The notes under the pieces: model-generated
Seen by the model: the letters and a program-made list of their open reading frames with translations, nothing else
Told to the model about the DNA's origin: nothing
Database searches by the model: none
Origin: Balneolaceae bacterium
GTDB lineage: Bacteria; Bacteroidota; Rhodothermia; Balneolales; Balneolaceae
DNA length: 64,000 nt
Assembly: GCA_020832415.1 (NCBI GenBank)
Contig: JAFIES010000072.1
Location: forward strand, 23,561 to 87,560
Direction of reading: 5' to 3'
In this document: positions 45,375-53,849 of the stretch, piece after piece
Layout: each line of letters begins with the position of its first letter
Position numbering within the stretch: the first letter of the stretch is position 1
Program-made: the position numbers and the translations under genes

Positions 45375-46698
45375 TCTATCACCCGTAACCTCGGTGTTGA
45401 TAATCTGCGCATTCCTGTTTTTACAGGGGTGTGCAGATCAACAAATTCCCGGAACGGAAATACTTGTTCAGCGTCAGCCTGCCGAATTCGAAGACCAGGA
45501 AGCGCTCTGGATCAACTGGCCTCCCGTTGAACATAAAACCGGAATGTCGAACGAAGAGGTGATGCTTCAGGTGATTGAAGCGGTTGCCGAATCGGGCCAG
45601 GAGATACGAATTGCCGTTTTTGATGAAGAGATGAAAGATCGGGCACAAAATATGATAGATGAAGCTATCACCTCGCCGGGTATGGTGAGCATCCACATTG
45701 TACCCTATTACGAATGGTGGGTGCGCGATACCGGTCCCGCTTTCGTGGAACTTCAATCCGGGGAAATGGCCGTTGTGAATTTCCGGTTCGATGCCTGGGG
45801 CTACACAACCCCGGATGATGAAGAAATACAGGTGGATGCCGAGTTCGCCCGTAATCTTGGTCAATATCTCAATATGCCCGTAATTGAGTCGGAACTGATT
45901 AGTGAGGGAGGCAACCGCGAGGTAAACGGCAGGGGCACGCTCATGCTCACCGCAGCTGTAGAAGAGGGCAGAAATCCCGATTGGAGCCGTGAAGAGATGG
46001 AATCGGAGTTTGAACGCCTGCTGGGTGTTACCAATGTGATTTGGCTTGAAGAGGGCATCATCGATGATCAGCATACGTTTCTGGGCCCTCTGATGACCCA
46101 TGAAGGCGTGGAAGCCTACACCGTTGTAACCACCAACGGACATATCGACGAATTTGCGCGTTTTTTGGATGAACGAACCATTCTGCTGGGATACATTCCT
46201 GAAGAGGATCTTGAGGGTGATCCCATTGCCCGGGAAAATCATCAAAGAATGGAAGTAAATTATGAGATCCTGAGGAATTCTACCGATCAGGATGGGAATC
46301 CTTTTGAGATCATACGAATGCCATTGACCCGATCACTTGTACATACAATGAACCCCGGGGATTATGTATATGATTACATCAGCACACTCGATTATGCAGA
46401 TGGCCATGAATTTCCTGTGGGTGAAGAAATACACGTAATAGCCGCAGCCAGTTATCTTAATTTTGTGATTACACCCGGCGTGGTTATCGGGCAGAAATAC
46501 TGGGAAGAGGGTATGGATTCCATCATCAGAGAAAGAGATGAGGAAGCCCGGCAGATTCTCGAGCAGGTATATCCGGACAGGGAAGTTGTGATGGTAAATG
46601 CCATTCCCGTTAATCTTGGCGGCGGAGGCCTGCATTGTGTAACGCTGCATCAACCGGTTTCCCGCGAAGTTGAATATCCCTACGAAGCTGAAATGTAA
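45349..46698 (+). CDS. exported agmatine/peptidylarginine deiminase-family lipoprotein
   Basis: This 449-residue protein has a lipoprotein signal (about 1-28, lipobox LQGC) and a complete guanidine-deiminase fold. Visible catalytic stretches are 'WWVRDTGPAFVEL' (Asp), 'EGGNREVNG', 'GHIDEFARF' (His-x-Asp) and the nucleophile Cys in 'GGGGLHCVTLHQP'. The family includes agmatine deiminase (to N-carbamoylputrescine) and the secreted peptidylarginine deiminase of Porphyromonas. Unlike PPAD, it has no T9SS sorting domain. It overlaps the SpuC-like gene and faces a carbamoylase gene, favouring agmatine; free or peptide arginine remain possible. Confidence 0.9.
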   Translation: MKNFYQLFNLSPVTSVLIICAFLFLQGCADQQIPGTEILVQRQPAEFEDQEALWINWPPVEHKTGMSNEEVMLQVIEAVAESGQEIRIAVFDEEMKDRAQNMIDEAITSPGMVSIHIVPYYEWWVRDTGPAFVELQSGEMAVVNFRFDAWGYTTPDDEEIQVDAEFARNLGQYLNMPVIESELISEGGNREVNGRGTLMLTAAVEEGRNPDWSREEMESEFERLLGVTNVIWLEEGIIDDQHTFLGPLMTHEGVEAYTVVTTNGHIDEFARFLDERTILLGYIPEEDLEGDPIARENHQRMEVNYEILRNSTDQDGNPFEIIRMPLTRSLVHTMNPGDYVYDYISTLDYADGHEFPVGEEIHVIAAASYLNFVITPGVVIGQKYWEEGMDSIIRERDEEARQILEQVYPDREVVMVNAIPVNLGGGGLHCVTLHQPVSREVEYPYEAEM

Positions 46699-46731
46699 AC
46701 AGACGTGTCAACTTTTACTCAAACTCATCCC

Positions 46732-48030
46732 ATGCAAATTCGAAAGTATACTGCCATTATTCTTTTCATCGTATTTCTCATTGCCGGATGCGATCAGGAT
46801 ACATCCGGGGATTTAGAATCGAACAATAATATAAATGACGAGCCTGCAACCATCGAACAGAAGCTTCAACATGTAGTGGATGAATTTGGCCTGATGGGAC
46901 TTTCCGTTGTGCTCATTGCCAACAATGATGTCGCCTTCGAAGGCACGTTTGGTTATGCGGTATATGAAGCTGAACGGGAACTAACCAAAAATTCTGTATT
47001 CCGCATAGCATCCATCACCAAAACCGTTTCAACGATTGCATTGATGCAGCTCGCGGAGCAAGGCCTTGTAGACATCGACGCGGATGTGAGCATTTACCTG
47101 GGCTGGGAACTTCGCAACCCAAACCAACCCGAAGAAATCATCACGTTACGCCATTTGATGGGGCACACATCGGGAATTCGTGATGGTGAAGGTTATGGTA
47201 ATTTCATAGGCGATATGTTCGGGGAGAACCTGAACATTCGTGAGCTTTTTACTCCCGACGGCGAATATTTTACTGACGACATGTTTGCAGATCACGCACC
47301 GGAAGAATTTTTCTCATATAGCAACTCTGCCTGGTCGATTGTGGCAACTGTAGTTGAATTGATTACCGGTCAGCGTTTCGATCTTTACGCAAATGAGCAC
47401 ATTTTTGAACCGCTTGGCATGAACGCCTCATTCAACGTTACTGACTTCGCCCCGGAAGAGTTTGCCACTCTCTACCGAATGCAGGATGAAACCTGGACTC
47501 CGCAGGTTGATTTTTATGAAGAGTCACTGCCTCAGGAGCGCGCAGCGGAGGGATATGAACCGGGAACAAACGGCCTGCTCTACGGCCCCCAGGGAAATTT
47601 ACGAATTGATACAGAGTCACTCACCACGCTTGCGCTCACACTGATGAATGGCGGAGAATGGCAGGGCACCCGAATCCTTGAACCTGCCACACTTGATGAA
47701 ATGACCCGTACAAACTGGGTGTACGATGGAACCAATGGCGATACGTGGGACGACTTCTGGATGTCGTACGGCCTGGGAATTCATCAAATCACAAACCGGT
47801 ATGGCAAAGATGTTATTTTTCCCGACCGCACCATGTTCGGGCACGCCGGCATTGCTTATGGCCTGCTGAGTGATATGTATGTGGATCCCGACACCGGTTC
47901 CGGAGTTATCTTCATCACAAACGGTAGTAACAGACCTTTTGAATATGCCGATAACACTGCATTCTACGCGATGGAGACTGCCGTTTTTGATATTTTATAT
48001 TCCCTGCTTCTTGAAATAGAAGCCAACTGA
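46732..48030 (+). CDS. class-C beta-lactamase-family serine hydrolase, lipoprotein
   Basis: I chose the ATG at 46732 (MQIRKYTAIILFIVFLIAGC, Cys20), which gives a lipoprotein signal; an in-frame GTG 9 codons upstream does not. The 432-residue protein has the Ser-x-x-Lys motif in 'ASITKTVS', Tyr-x-Asn in 'FSYSNSAW' and a third motif resembling 'GHAG'. Such proteins include D-aminopeptidases, esterases and EstB-like enzymes; few are true beta-lactamases. It lies between the deiminase and the NhaC-family transporter in one operon, so it may release a substrate outside the cell. That role is inferred. Confidence 0.88.
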   Translation: MQIRKYTAIILFIVFLIAGCDQDTSGDLESNNNINDEPATIEQKLQHVVDEFGLMGLSVVLIANNDVAFEGTFGYAVYEAERELTKNSVFRIASITKTVSTIALMQLAEQGLVDIDADVSIYLGWELRNPNQPEEIITLRHLMGHTSGIRDGEGYGNFIGDMFGENLNIRELFTPDGEYFTDDMFADHAPEEFFSYSNSAWSIVATVVELITGQRFDLYANEHIFEPLGMNASFNVTDFAPEEFATLYRMQDETWTPQVDFYEESLPQERAAEGYEPGTNGLLYGPQGNLRIDTESLTTLALTLMNGGEWQGTRILEPATLDEMTRTNWVYDGTNGDTWDDFWMSYGLGIHQITNRYGKDVIFPDRTMFGHAGIAYGLLSDMYVDPDTGSGVIFITNGSNRPFEYADNTAFYAMETAVFDILYSLLLEIEAN

Positions 48031-48033
48031 TTG

Positions 48034-49398
48034 ATGGAACACTACGGCATCATATCCCTGATTCCGGCCCTTGTGGTCATTCTCTACGCGCTCAAAACTC
48101 ACAAAACGTTTGAAGCTTTATTGGTGGGCTCGCTGGTTGGGTTTGTAATTTTGTACAAATTTGAATTTGTGAGCGGTTTTGCCGACAGCCTCTACAACCA
48201 GATGACCTACGATACCATCGGCTGGATTGTGCTGGTATGTGGCCTATTCGGCTCGCTGATACAGATTCTGGTGTACACGGGCGGTGCAACGGCATTTGCA
48301 AACTACCTGCTAAAATATGTGAACAGTGGTCGCAGCGCACTTCTCGCCACATGGTTCATGGGGCTTCTCATTTTTATTGATGATTACCTGAACGCCCTTA
48401 CGGTTGGCAATGCCATGCAGAAGGTAACCGACCAGTTTAACATCTCCAGGGAAAAACTGGCGTATGTTGTTGATTCAACCGCGGCGCCAATTTGCGTTCT
48501 GGTGCCACTGTCAACCTGGGCCATTTACATTTCGGGTTTGCTCGAGGCTACTGAGGTTGTGCCAACCGGGCAGGGGCTGGCTGGCTACTTAAATGTGATT
48601 CCCTACCTTGTTTATGCATGGGTTGCCGTAATTATCGTACCACTTGTGGCACTAAAATGGATTCCCTCTCTGGGGCCTATGAAAAAAGCGGATCTGCGAG
48701 CAGAAGAAACTGGAAAGCTGATTCCTCCAAAATCCGGAAATATCGGGATGGAAATTAAGGAGGCCGATGGCATGAAACCGATGATGGCAGATTTCCTGTT
48801 GCCCATAATCGTACTGGTGGGCGCCACCATCTATTTTGATGTAGATGCTCTCAAGGGCATTGTCTACAGCCTCTTTTTTACTGTGATTTGGTTTTCGCTG
48901 ATTCGCAGAAATGTTGGATTTTTTAAACTCGTTGGCCAGTCGTTTCGCGGATTTAAGGAAATGGTGTATACTCTTGCGATCATCCTTATGTCGTTTGTAC
49001 TGAAGGATGTAAATGACGGACTTGGCCTTACCGAGTATGTGATTGAGGTGCTTTCACCCGTACTGAGCCAGGCGTGGCTGCCGGCTGTGGCTTTTCTTTC
49101 CCTGTCGCTCATCACCTTTGCAACGGGATCGTTTTGGGGAGTATATGCAATTACACTTCCGATAATTGTGCCGCTGGCCATAGCAATGGATGTGAACATA
49201 TGGCTTGCAGTGGGGGCGGTTATTTCTGCCGGGGCGTTTGGATCGCACTCCTGTTTTTATGGTGATTCTACCGTGCTTTCATCAGCAGCTACCGGATGCA
49301 ACAACATGGCACATGCACTCACACAGCTGCCTTATGCTGTGCTTGCTGCAACCATCAGTTTTGGAATCTATATTGCCCTGGGTTACTGGATGCACTAA
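48034..49398 (+). CDS. NhaC-family sodium-coupled antiporter/transporter
   Basis: I chose the ATG at 48034, 3 bp after the serine-hydrolase stop, over a TTG one codon earlier. The 454-residue membrane protein has about 11-12 helices. It shows NhaC-family stretches such as 'FIDDYLNALTVGNAMQ', 'DSTAAPICVLVPLSTWAIY' and 'GSHSCFYGDSTVLSSAATG'. Family members exchange sodium or protons for ions, amino acids or malate/lactate. As last gene of an amine-catabolism operon, it could import an amine or amino acid, or balance sodium; sequence does not decide. Its last 18 bases are repeated 345 bp downstream. Confidence 0.88.
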   Translation: MEHYGIISLIPALVVILYALKTHKTFEALLVGSLVGFVILYKFEFVSGFADSLYNQMTYDTIGWIVLVCGLFGSLIQILVYTGGATAFANYLLKYVNSGRSALLATWFMGLLIFIDDYLNALTVGNAMQKVTDQFNISREKLAYVVDSTAAPICVLVPLSTWAIYISGLLEATEVVPTGQGLAGYLNVIPYLVYAWVAVIIVPLVALKWIPSLGPMKKADLRAEETGKLIPPKSGNIGMEIKEADGMKPMMADFLLPIIVLVGATIYFDVDALKGIVYSLFFTVIWFSLIRRNVGFFKLVGQSFRGFKEMVYTLAIILMSFVLKDVNDGLGLTEYVIEVLSPVLSQAWLPAVAFLSLSLITFATGSFWGVYAITLPIIVPLAIAMDVNIWLAVGAVISAGAFGSHSCFYGDSTVLSSAATGCNNMAHALTQLPYAVLAATISFGIYIALGYWMH

Positions 49399-49746
49399 TC
49401 ATCCCTTCACTAAAGGTGGCGATCCACCGTCGTAAAACCCACCCATACTGGCGCAAGTGTCTCACTTGTGCCCATCAGATAGTCACCCATCTCTTAGATA
49501 TTGCAGGCTGATTTCCGGAATGTGGAGGGAACCCCTCGATAGAACTGAGTGCTTTTTCTATAATGATCACCTCGGGGATTCTTTAGGTGTGGCATTTGCC
49601 CCGGGGCTGCGCATGCTTCGGTCGCTCTCGCTCCCTGCCAAGCTGACCCCGGGCTGTGTTATTCCGCTCTTTCAGAGTTTCATTCCCTGCGGGAATGCAT
49701 ATAGCGCAGGATATGCAACCATTTTGGTTACTGGATGCACTAATCA
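49381..49746. mobile_element. 345-bp repeat-rich insertion bracketed by an exact 21-bp direct repeat
   Basis: A 21-bp sequence starting GGTTACTGGATGCAC occurs at 49381-49401, where it ends the NhaC-family gene, and again at 49726-49746, where it overlaps the stop of the convergent NTF2-like gene. Between them is no credible gene. The insert has several hairpins: GGCGCAAGTG with CACTTGTGCC (49450-49472), a CCCCGGGG palindrome near 49600 with a partner about 60 bp on, and CATTCCC-TGC-GGGAATG (49681-49697). It looks like a REP/BIME-type unit inserted with duplication of the site. This is the whole content of the 341-bp gap. Confidence 0.7.
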
Positions 49747-50186
49747 ATCCGGGTGGCCTGCCAGGCTACCGCTCTCCATTCGCCATCTCTATTTTTGAAT
49801 GTACCGGTGTTGTAGAAATGCATCTCATCAACCAGACCATCAAGGTCGGATATTTCTGCCACCAGCCTGAAAGCAACAATCGCCATGTCGCCATAGAGCT
49901 GAATCTGGATTTCTTCCGCACTGTATTGAGCTGACGATACACTCTCCTCACTACTATTCGAACTTAGTCCGGCCATAATTTCTGCTTTACCAAATCGCTC
50001 ACCGGCTGCGCTTGTGTAGATCAGGTCATCGTCCCAAAACCTGTTATGAATTTCAAAACTGTTGACAGAGGCACCCTCAAGAAATTCAATCAAAAGGCTT
50101 GTAAGTGTTTCTTTTTGATCGGTTGTGTGATCAGGCAAGTTAGAGATTAATGCAAAGGTGAGCATCAACAGTAATACAGATTTCAT
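49740..50186 (-). CDS. exported NTF2-like (SnoaL/DUF4440-type) protein
   Basis: This 148-residue protein has a signal peptide (about 1-17) and a single NTF2-like cone domain. Characteristic stretches are 'DDDLIYTSAAGERFGKAEIM', 'QIQLYGDMAIVAFRLVAE' and 'YNTGTFKNRDGEWRAVAWQATRI'. Members bind small ligands or act as simple enzymes; none is indicated here. The stop lies inside the second copy of the 21-bp repeat, so the insertion may have changed the original end of the gene. Upstream neighbours are divergent. Confidence 0.82.
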   Translation of the reverse strand: MKSVLLLMLTFALISNLPDHTTDQKETLTSLLIEFLEGASVNSFEIHNRFWDDDLIYTSAAGERFGKAEIMAGLSSNSSEESVSSAQYSAEEIQIQLYGDMAIVAFRLVAEISDLDGLVDEMHFYNTGTFKNRDGEWRAVAWQATRID

Positions 50187-50337
50187 AGAGAAAGCAATTG
50201 GTTATTGGAAGTACAGTTATCTAAAGAGATGATACAAACACATTTTTATAAAAACCCGCATAATCAAACGAACAATTATTGATACTCAATAGCCGTATTT
50301 GTACAATACATTTGATTATAGATAATCATGGAATGTT

Positions 50338-51363
50338 ATGAATGTGCATTTCTCATATATACGCAGCTGCTTCATTATGTGTGGATTAAGTTTGTTGCTG
50401 CAAGCTAACATTACGGCGCAAACTTACACGCCCATGAGTCTGCACAGTGGTCCGGCATGGGCTCCAAATGGCCATGTAATTGCATTTTCAGCGGCCTATA
50501 CCGGGAACTACAACATACACACGATTGATATTTGGAGCGGAGAGAACAATGTTGTTTCTGCACATCCGGCTAATGATCTCTATCCTTCGTGGTCGCCAAA
50601 CGGACGGTGGCTCGCTTACTATTCCGATCGCCCGAATGAGATAGGGCCGTTCCCGCCGGACACTGTTGTGTATAAGGTTCGGGGCTTGTACGAAACGTAT
50701 GCGAGGGATGGTTACCGTCCGTCATGGTCGCCCGATGGCCGGACAATTGTTGCACACTTCAGAGGTGAAAAAGGGAATTATGAAATTTATCGTATGAACC
50801 GGGAAGGCAGAGACAGGGTACCTATTACAGATAATATGGCAACAGATGTACATCCGAAGTTTTCACCGGACGGTTCCAAAATTGTGTTTGTTTCAGACAG
50901 GGATTATCAGCCGGAAATTTATGTGATGAATGCTGATGGTTCTGAACAAACTCGGCTTACAAATTCGCCTTCGTTCGATATTGATCCGGTTTGGTCGCCC
51001 GATGGCAGTAAAATTGCATTTATCTCGAACAGGCTTGGCTTTTTTGACATTTTTGTGATGGATGCCGATGGCGGCAATAAGATCAGCCTTACACAAACAC
51101 CCGCTATTGATATGGCTCCGGTTTGGTCACCCGATGGCGAGAAAATTCTTTTCTCATCAAACCGTAACGGATATTTCGATCTCTTTGTGATGAATGCTGA
51201 TGGTACCGGACTTGTGCAGCTCACTTCTTCAGAACATCATGAGATATATGGCACATGGTCGCCACGCGGAAGCCGTATTGCCTATCTTTCATCAGAAAGG
51301 GGAGAGATGAATCTTTATGTGATGAATGCAAACGGCCGCCGCAAGCGCCAGCTTACCCGCTAA
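50338..51363 (+). CDS. exported TolB-like PD40 beta-propeller protein
   Basis: This 341-residue protein has a signal peptide (about 1-28) and six to seven PD40/WD40-like TolB blades. Repeats read 'PSWSPNGRWLAYYSDRP', 'PKFSPDGSKIVFVSDRD', 'PVWSPDGSKIAFISNR' and 'PVWSPDGEKILFSSNR'. It is shorter than TolB (about 430 residues) and lacks the TolB N-terminal domain. No tol/pal genes are nearby, so a scaffold or sensor role is more likely than membership in the Tol system. The end converges on the next lipoprotein gene with a 10-bp gap. Confidence 0.88.
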   Translation: MNVHFSYIRSCFIMCGLSLLLQANITAQTYTPMSLHSGPAWAPNGHVIAFSAAYTGNYNIHTIDIWSGENNVVSAHPANDLYPSWSPNGRWLAYYSDRPNEIGPFPPDTVVYKVRGLYETYARDGYRPSWSPDGRTIVAHFRGEKGNYEIYRMNREGRDRVPITDNMATDVHPKFSPDGSKIVFVSDRDYQPEIYVMNADGSEQTRLTNSPSFDIDPVWSPDGSKIAFISNRLGFFDIFVMDADGGNKISLTQTPAIDMAPVWSPDGEKILFSSNRNGYFDLFVMNADGTGLVQLTSSEHHEIYGTWSPRGSRIAYLSSERGEMNLYVMNANGRRKRQLTR

Positions 51364-51373
51364 ATTAGTTAAT

Positions 51374-51949
51374 TTAATCTAACAGGGATAGTTCAGCCCG
51401 GAAACGCGGCTCATCATGCCGTTCCAGATAGTAGACAAAGATGCCATTTTCAAGGTCTAAGTCCATCATCCAAACATTGGTGGATGCTTCCGGAAGAATC
51501 TCAGCGGTGTGATCGTCTGCAGGGAAATATTGACGGGTTGCTGAACCCCTGTCATCAGCGTAGCCACCATAACCGGTAAGTGGCTCCTCGCCCTCTTCAT
51601 ACACTTTATCCCCAATATGATCGTGGTAGAGGTGAAGCCCGTTTTCTCTCTTTTCAATTATCCAGCCTGCGTGCCAGGTATCAGAATCACGATAAAGTAC
51701 AGCAGTGATTACATCCGATGTGCAGGTTTCAATATGTACCCGAAGTTCAGTTGCTACAAGATCGTGCTCCGGATTATCGGGATAGGTGGATTCACCCACA
51801 AACTCTTCGCCGCATAAGGCCAGAATGTTGTCAAAAAATTGTTCTTGCGGAGTTTCAGCCGGAACTTCAGGAGTCAGATCGGTTTGATCTTCTCCGCCAC
51901 ATGCTGCAAAAAAGAAACACAAACCAATAACAGATAGAGATTTTTTCAT
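51374..51949 (-). CDS. lipoprotein of unknown function
   Basis: I chose the ATG at 51947-51949 (MKKSLSVIGLCFFFAAC, Cys17); a longer frame adds 21 residues and buries the signal. The 191-residue protein is acidic. It contains 'NILALCGEEFVGESTYPDN', 'HIETCTSDVITAVLYRDSD', 'GLHLYHDHIGDKVYEEGEE' and 'YLERHDEPRFRAELSL'. It resembles conserved Bacteroidota lipoproteins without a known function. It is convergent with the TolB-like gene and divergent from a small gene at 52060. Confidence 0.75.
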   Translation of the reverse strand: MKKSLSVIGLCFFFAACGGEDQTDLTPEVPAETPQEQFFDNILALCGEEFVGESTYPDNPEHDLVATELRVHIETCTSDVITAVLYRDSDTWHAGWIIEKRENGLHLYHDHIGDKVYEEGEEPLTGYGGYADDRGSATRQYFPADDHTAEILPEASTNVWMMDLDLENGIFVYYLERHDEPRFRAELSLLD

Positions 51950-52059
51950 TGTAAGAAATTTAATTGCCGTTTTATGAGTTCTTAAAATCTGCATTCGGCC
52001 GGTTAAATTCAAAAGATGTATCTTGGCAGCACCATTTTAATTCCCAATGTTGATGTGTT

Positions 52060-52266
52060 ATGAGTAAAGAATTAGATTCGTACAAACTTGGAAATATCCG
52101 GGTAGTAATTACAGAACCCCACGACCCCAACCGGCTGCATGTGGATTGCAACGACGGCAACTACCACTCCGGGTTTACCATTCGTGTGTATGAGTATGAG
52201 AATTATAAGCGCCACATGAATCAGAAAATAACCACGGCGTACAAGAATCAGTACAATTCGGAGTGA
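52060..52266 (+). CDS. small protein of unknown function (68 aa)
   Basis: The ATG at 52060 opens a 68-codon frame with a natural composition: 'MSKELDSYKLGNIRVVITEP', then 'LHVDCNDGNYHSGFTIRVYE'. No membrane segment or signal peptide is visible. It lies in a 340-bp space between a lipoprotein gene (divergent) and a VOC gene (convergent), and no better reading frame covers it. I recognise no family; a real small gene is more likely than not. Confidence 0.5.
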   Translation: MSKELDSYKLGNIRVVITEPHDPNRLHVDCNDGNYHSGFTIRVYEYENYKRHMNQKITTAYKNQYNSE

Positions 52267-52289
52267 TCAGATGCGCTCTTCAGAACGGG

Positions 52290-52700
52290 TCAGGAGTTCC
52301 AGATTTTCGGGCTCACAATTTCGAGGCTATTACCCGCTGGGTCGCGAAAGTAGATGGAAACAGCGCCATTTGGCCAGGTAACTTCCGATTCAATAGAGAT
52401 ATTAGTCTTATCCAAAAACGCTTTCCATTGTTGAAGTTCCTCATCCCGAATTGAAAATGCAATGTGTGCGGATCCTTTGGCTTCGTGCAAAGGAATGATG
52501 TTACCATTCACTTCGGTCTGCTCAGCAGATGTATGAGCTGGATTAAAGATTAGCAGCATTGATTCGCCACAGCGGTAAAAGATATGCCGATCGGGTTCGT
52601 AAGTTACAAACTCCAGCCCGGGCAGCTGATCATAGAAATGCTTTGTTTTGTCAAGATCATCTGCATAGATACAGGTTTCAAGTATTCCGGTGATTTTCAT
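52290..52700 (-). CDS. VOC-superfamily (glyoxalase/bleomycin-resistance-like) protein
   Basis: This 136-residue single-module VOC protein opens 'GILETCIYADDLDKTKHFYD' and contains 'MLLIFNPAHTS', 'GSAHIAFSIRDEELQQWKAF' and the closing 'VSIYFRDPAGNSLEIVSP'. Candidate metal residues are His in 'SAHIAF' and Glu in 'SLEIV'. Functions in the family range from glyoxalase to antibiotic-binding; nothing in the context narrows it. It is monocistronic, 116 bp downstream of queA on the same strand. Confidence 0.88.
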   Translation of the reverse strand: MKITGILETCIYADDLDKTKHFYDQLPGLEFVTYEPDRHIFYRCGESMLLIFNPAHTSAEQTEVNGNIIPLHEAKGSAHIAFSIRDEELQQWKAFLDKTNISIESEVTWPNGAVSIYFRDPAGNSLEIVSPKIWNS

Positions 52701-52816
52701 AATAAATAGTCTGACTGTTTTTATACAGTAAACAGAATCAATACGGGATAATCAACTGTAAGATTACGGCAAAGAAATATACAGAATGACAAATAGGAAG
52801 ATTCAAACCTATGGAG

Positions 52817-53818
52817 TCACAAAATCAGCATCGCATCACCAAAAGAGTAAAACCGGTACTTCTGTTGAATTGCATGCTCATAGATTTTTCGTGTTTCATC
52901 GAATCCCGCGAAAGCAGATATCAACATCAAAAGTGTACTTTTAGGCAGGTGGAAGTTGGTGATAAGATGATCTACTGAGCGGAACCTGTAGCCCGGTGTA
53001 ATGAAGATGTCCGTTTCTCCTGAGCGTGCAGTGAATGTGCCACTCTCATCAGCGGCTGATTCCAGCACCCTTACACTGGTAGTGCCCACCGCAGTGATGC
53101 TTTTTGATCGGTTCAGTTCCTCAGCCTGCTCACCGGTTATCCGGTACCACTCACTGTGCATAACATGCTCTTCGATGGATTCAGTTTTAACCGGTGCGAA
53201 AGTACCAAGGCCAACATGGAGAGTCACCTCTTTCTTTTCTATTCCTGCTTTTTCAAGTTTAGCAAGAAGCTCGGGTGTAAAATGAAGTCCGGCTGTAGGC
53301 GCTGCTTTACTTCCTTCATACTTTGCAAACACGGTTTGATATCGGTCGGCAAGTGATTCATCCCGTTCGATATAAGGTGGAAATGGCGTGTACTTATAGG
53401 GCTCCAGTTTGGGATGATCCAGCGAATGGCTCAGTTCGATGGTCCGGATACCATCTTCAGCAATATGTACTGTCTTTGCAGTGATTCCTTCTAAAAGTTC
53501 GGTCTCTTTTCCCTCTCTGAACTTTTTCCCGGGGCGAACCATTGCCTCCACAACCCGGTCTGTTACTGTTTTGGTTACAAAAATTTCAATCTTCCCTTCA
53601 TTAAAAAGCAGCCGGCACTTTTCAACCTTGCTGTTGTTTACGACCAGTGACGTATTTGATGGAAGATAGTGGCCGATGTTATAGAAGTAGTCATCTGTAA
53701 TTTTGCCGGTTGATCTGTTATAGACCAGGAGCCTGGAGTGATCGCGCGGTGTTGCCGGCTTTTGGGCAATGAGTTCTTCGGGTAGGTGGTAGTCGAAGTC
53801 GATTAAACTGTATTGCAA
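52817..53818 (-). CDS. queA: tRNA preQ1(34) S-adenosylmethionine ribosyltransferase-isomerase
   Basis: QueA transfers and isomerises the ribosyl group of S-adenosylmethionine to preQ1 in tRNA, making epoxyqueuosine. The 333-residue protein begins 'SLIDFDYHLPEELIAQKPA' and has 'RDHSRLLVYNR', 'SKAAPTAGLHFTPELL', 'HVGLGTFAPVKTE' and 'ITNFHLPKSTLLMLISAFAG'. Length and motifs fit the family. It follows the Fic gene by 31 bp on the same strand and may share its transcript. No other queuosine gene is in the window. Confidence 0.97.
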   Translation of the reverse strand: MQYSLIDFDYHLPEELIAQKPATPRDHSRLLVYNRSTGKITDDYFYNIGHYLPSNTSLVVNNSKVEKCRLLFNEGKIEIFVTKTVTDRVVEAMVRPGKKFREGKETELLEGITAKTVHIAEDGIRTIELSHSLDHPKLEPYKYTPFPPYIERDESLADRYQTVFAKYEGSKAAPTAGLHFTPELLAKLEKAGIEKKEVTLHVGLGTFAPVKTESIEEHVMHSEWYRITGEQAEELNRSKSITAVGTTSVRVLESAADESGTFTARSGETDIFITPGYRFRSVDHLITNFHLPKSTLLMLISAFAGFDETRKIYEHAIQQKYRFYSFGDAMLIL

Positions 53819-53849
53819 GGGGAAAAAAATTTATTTTTAGCAGGTGTCT

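Noticed and set aside
45421..46245. 274-codon reverse frame opposite the deiminase gene
   Set aside because: The forward frame contains all deiminase catalytic motifs, so the reverse frame is a shadow.
46732..48030. Reading the serine hydrolase as a true beta-lactamase
   Set aside because: Only the general SxxK and YxN motifs are present; the context is amine catabolism, and most such lipoproteins are peptidases or esterases.
49457..49798. 113-codon forward frame in the insertion after the NhaC-family gene
   Set aside because: It runs through hairpin repeats and into the antisense of the NTF2-like gene.
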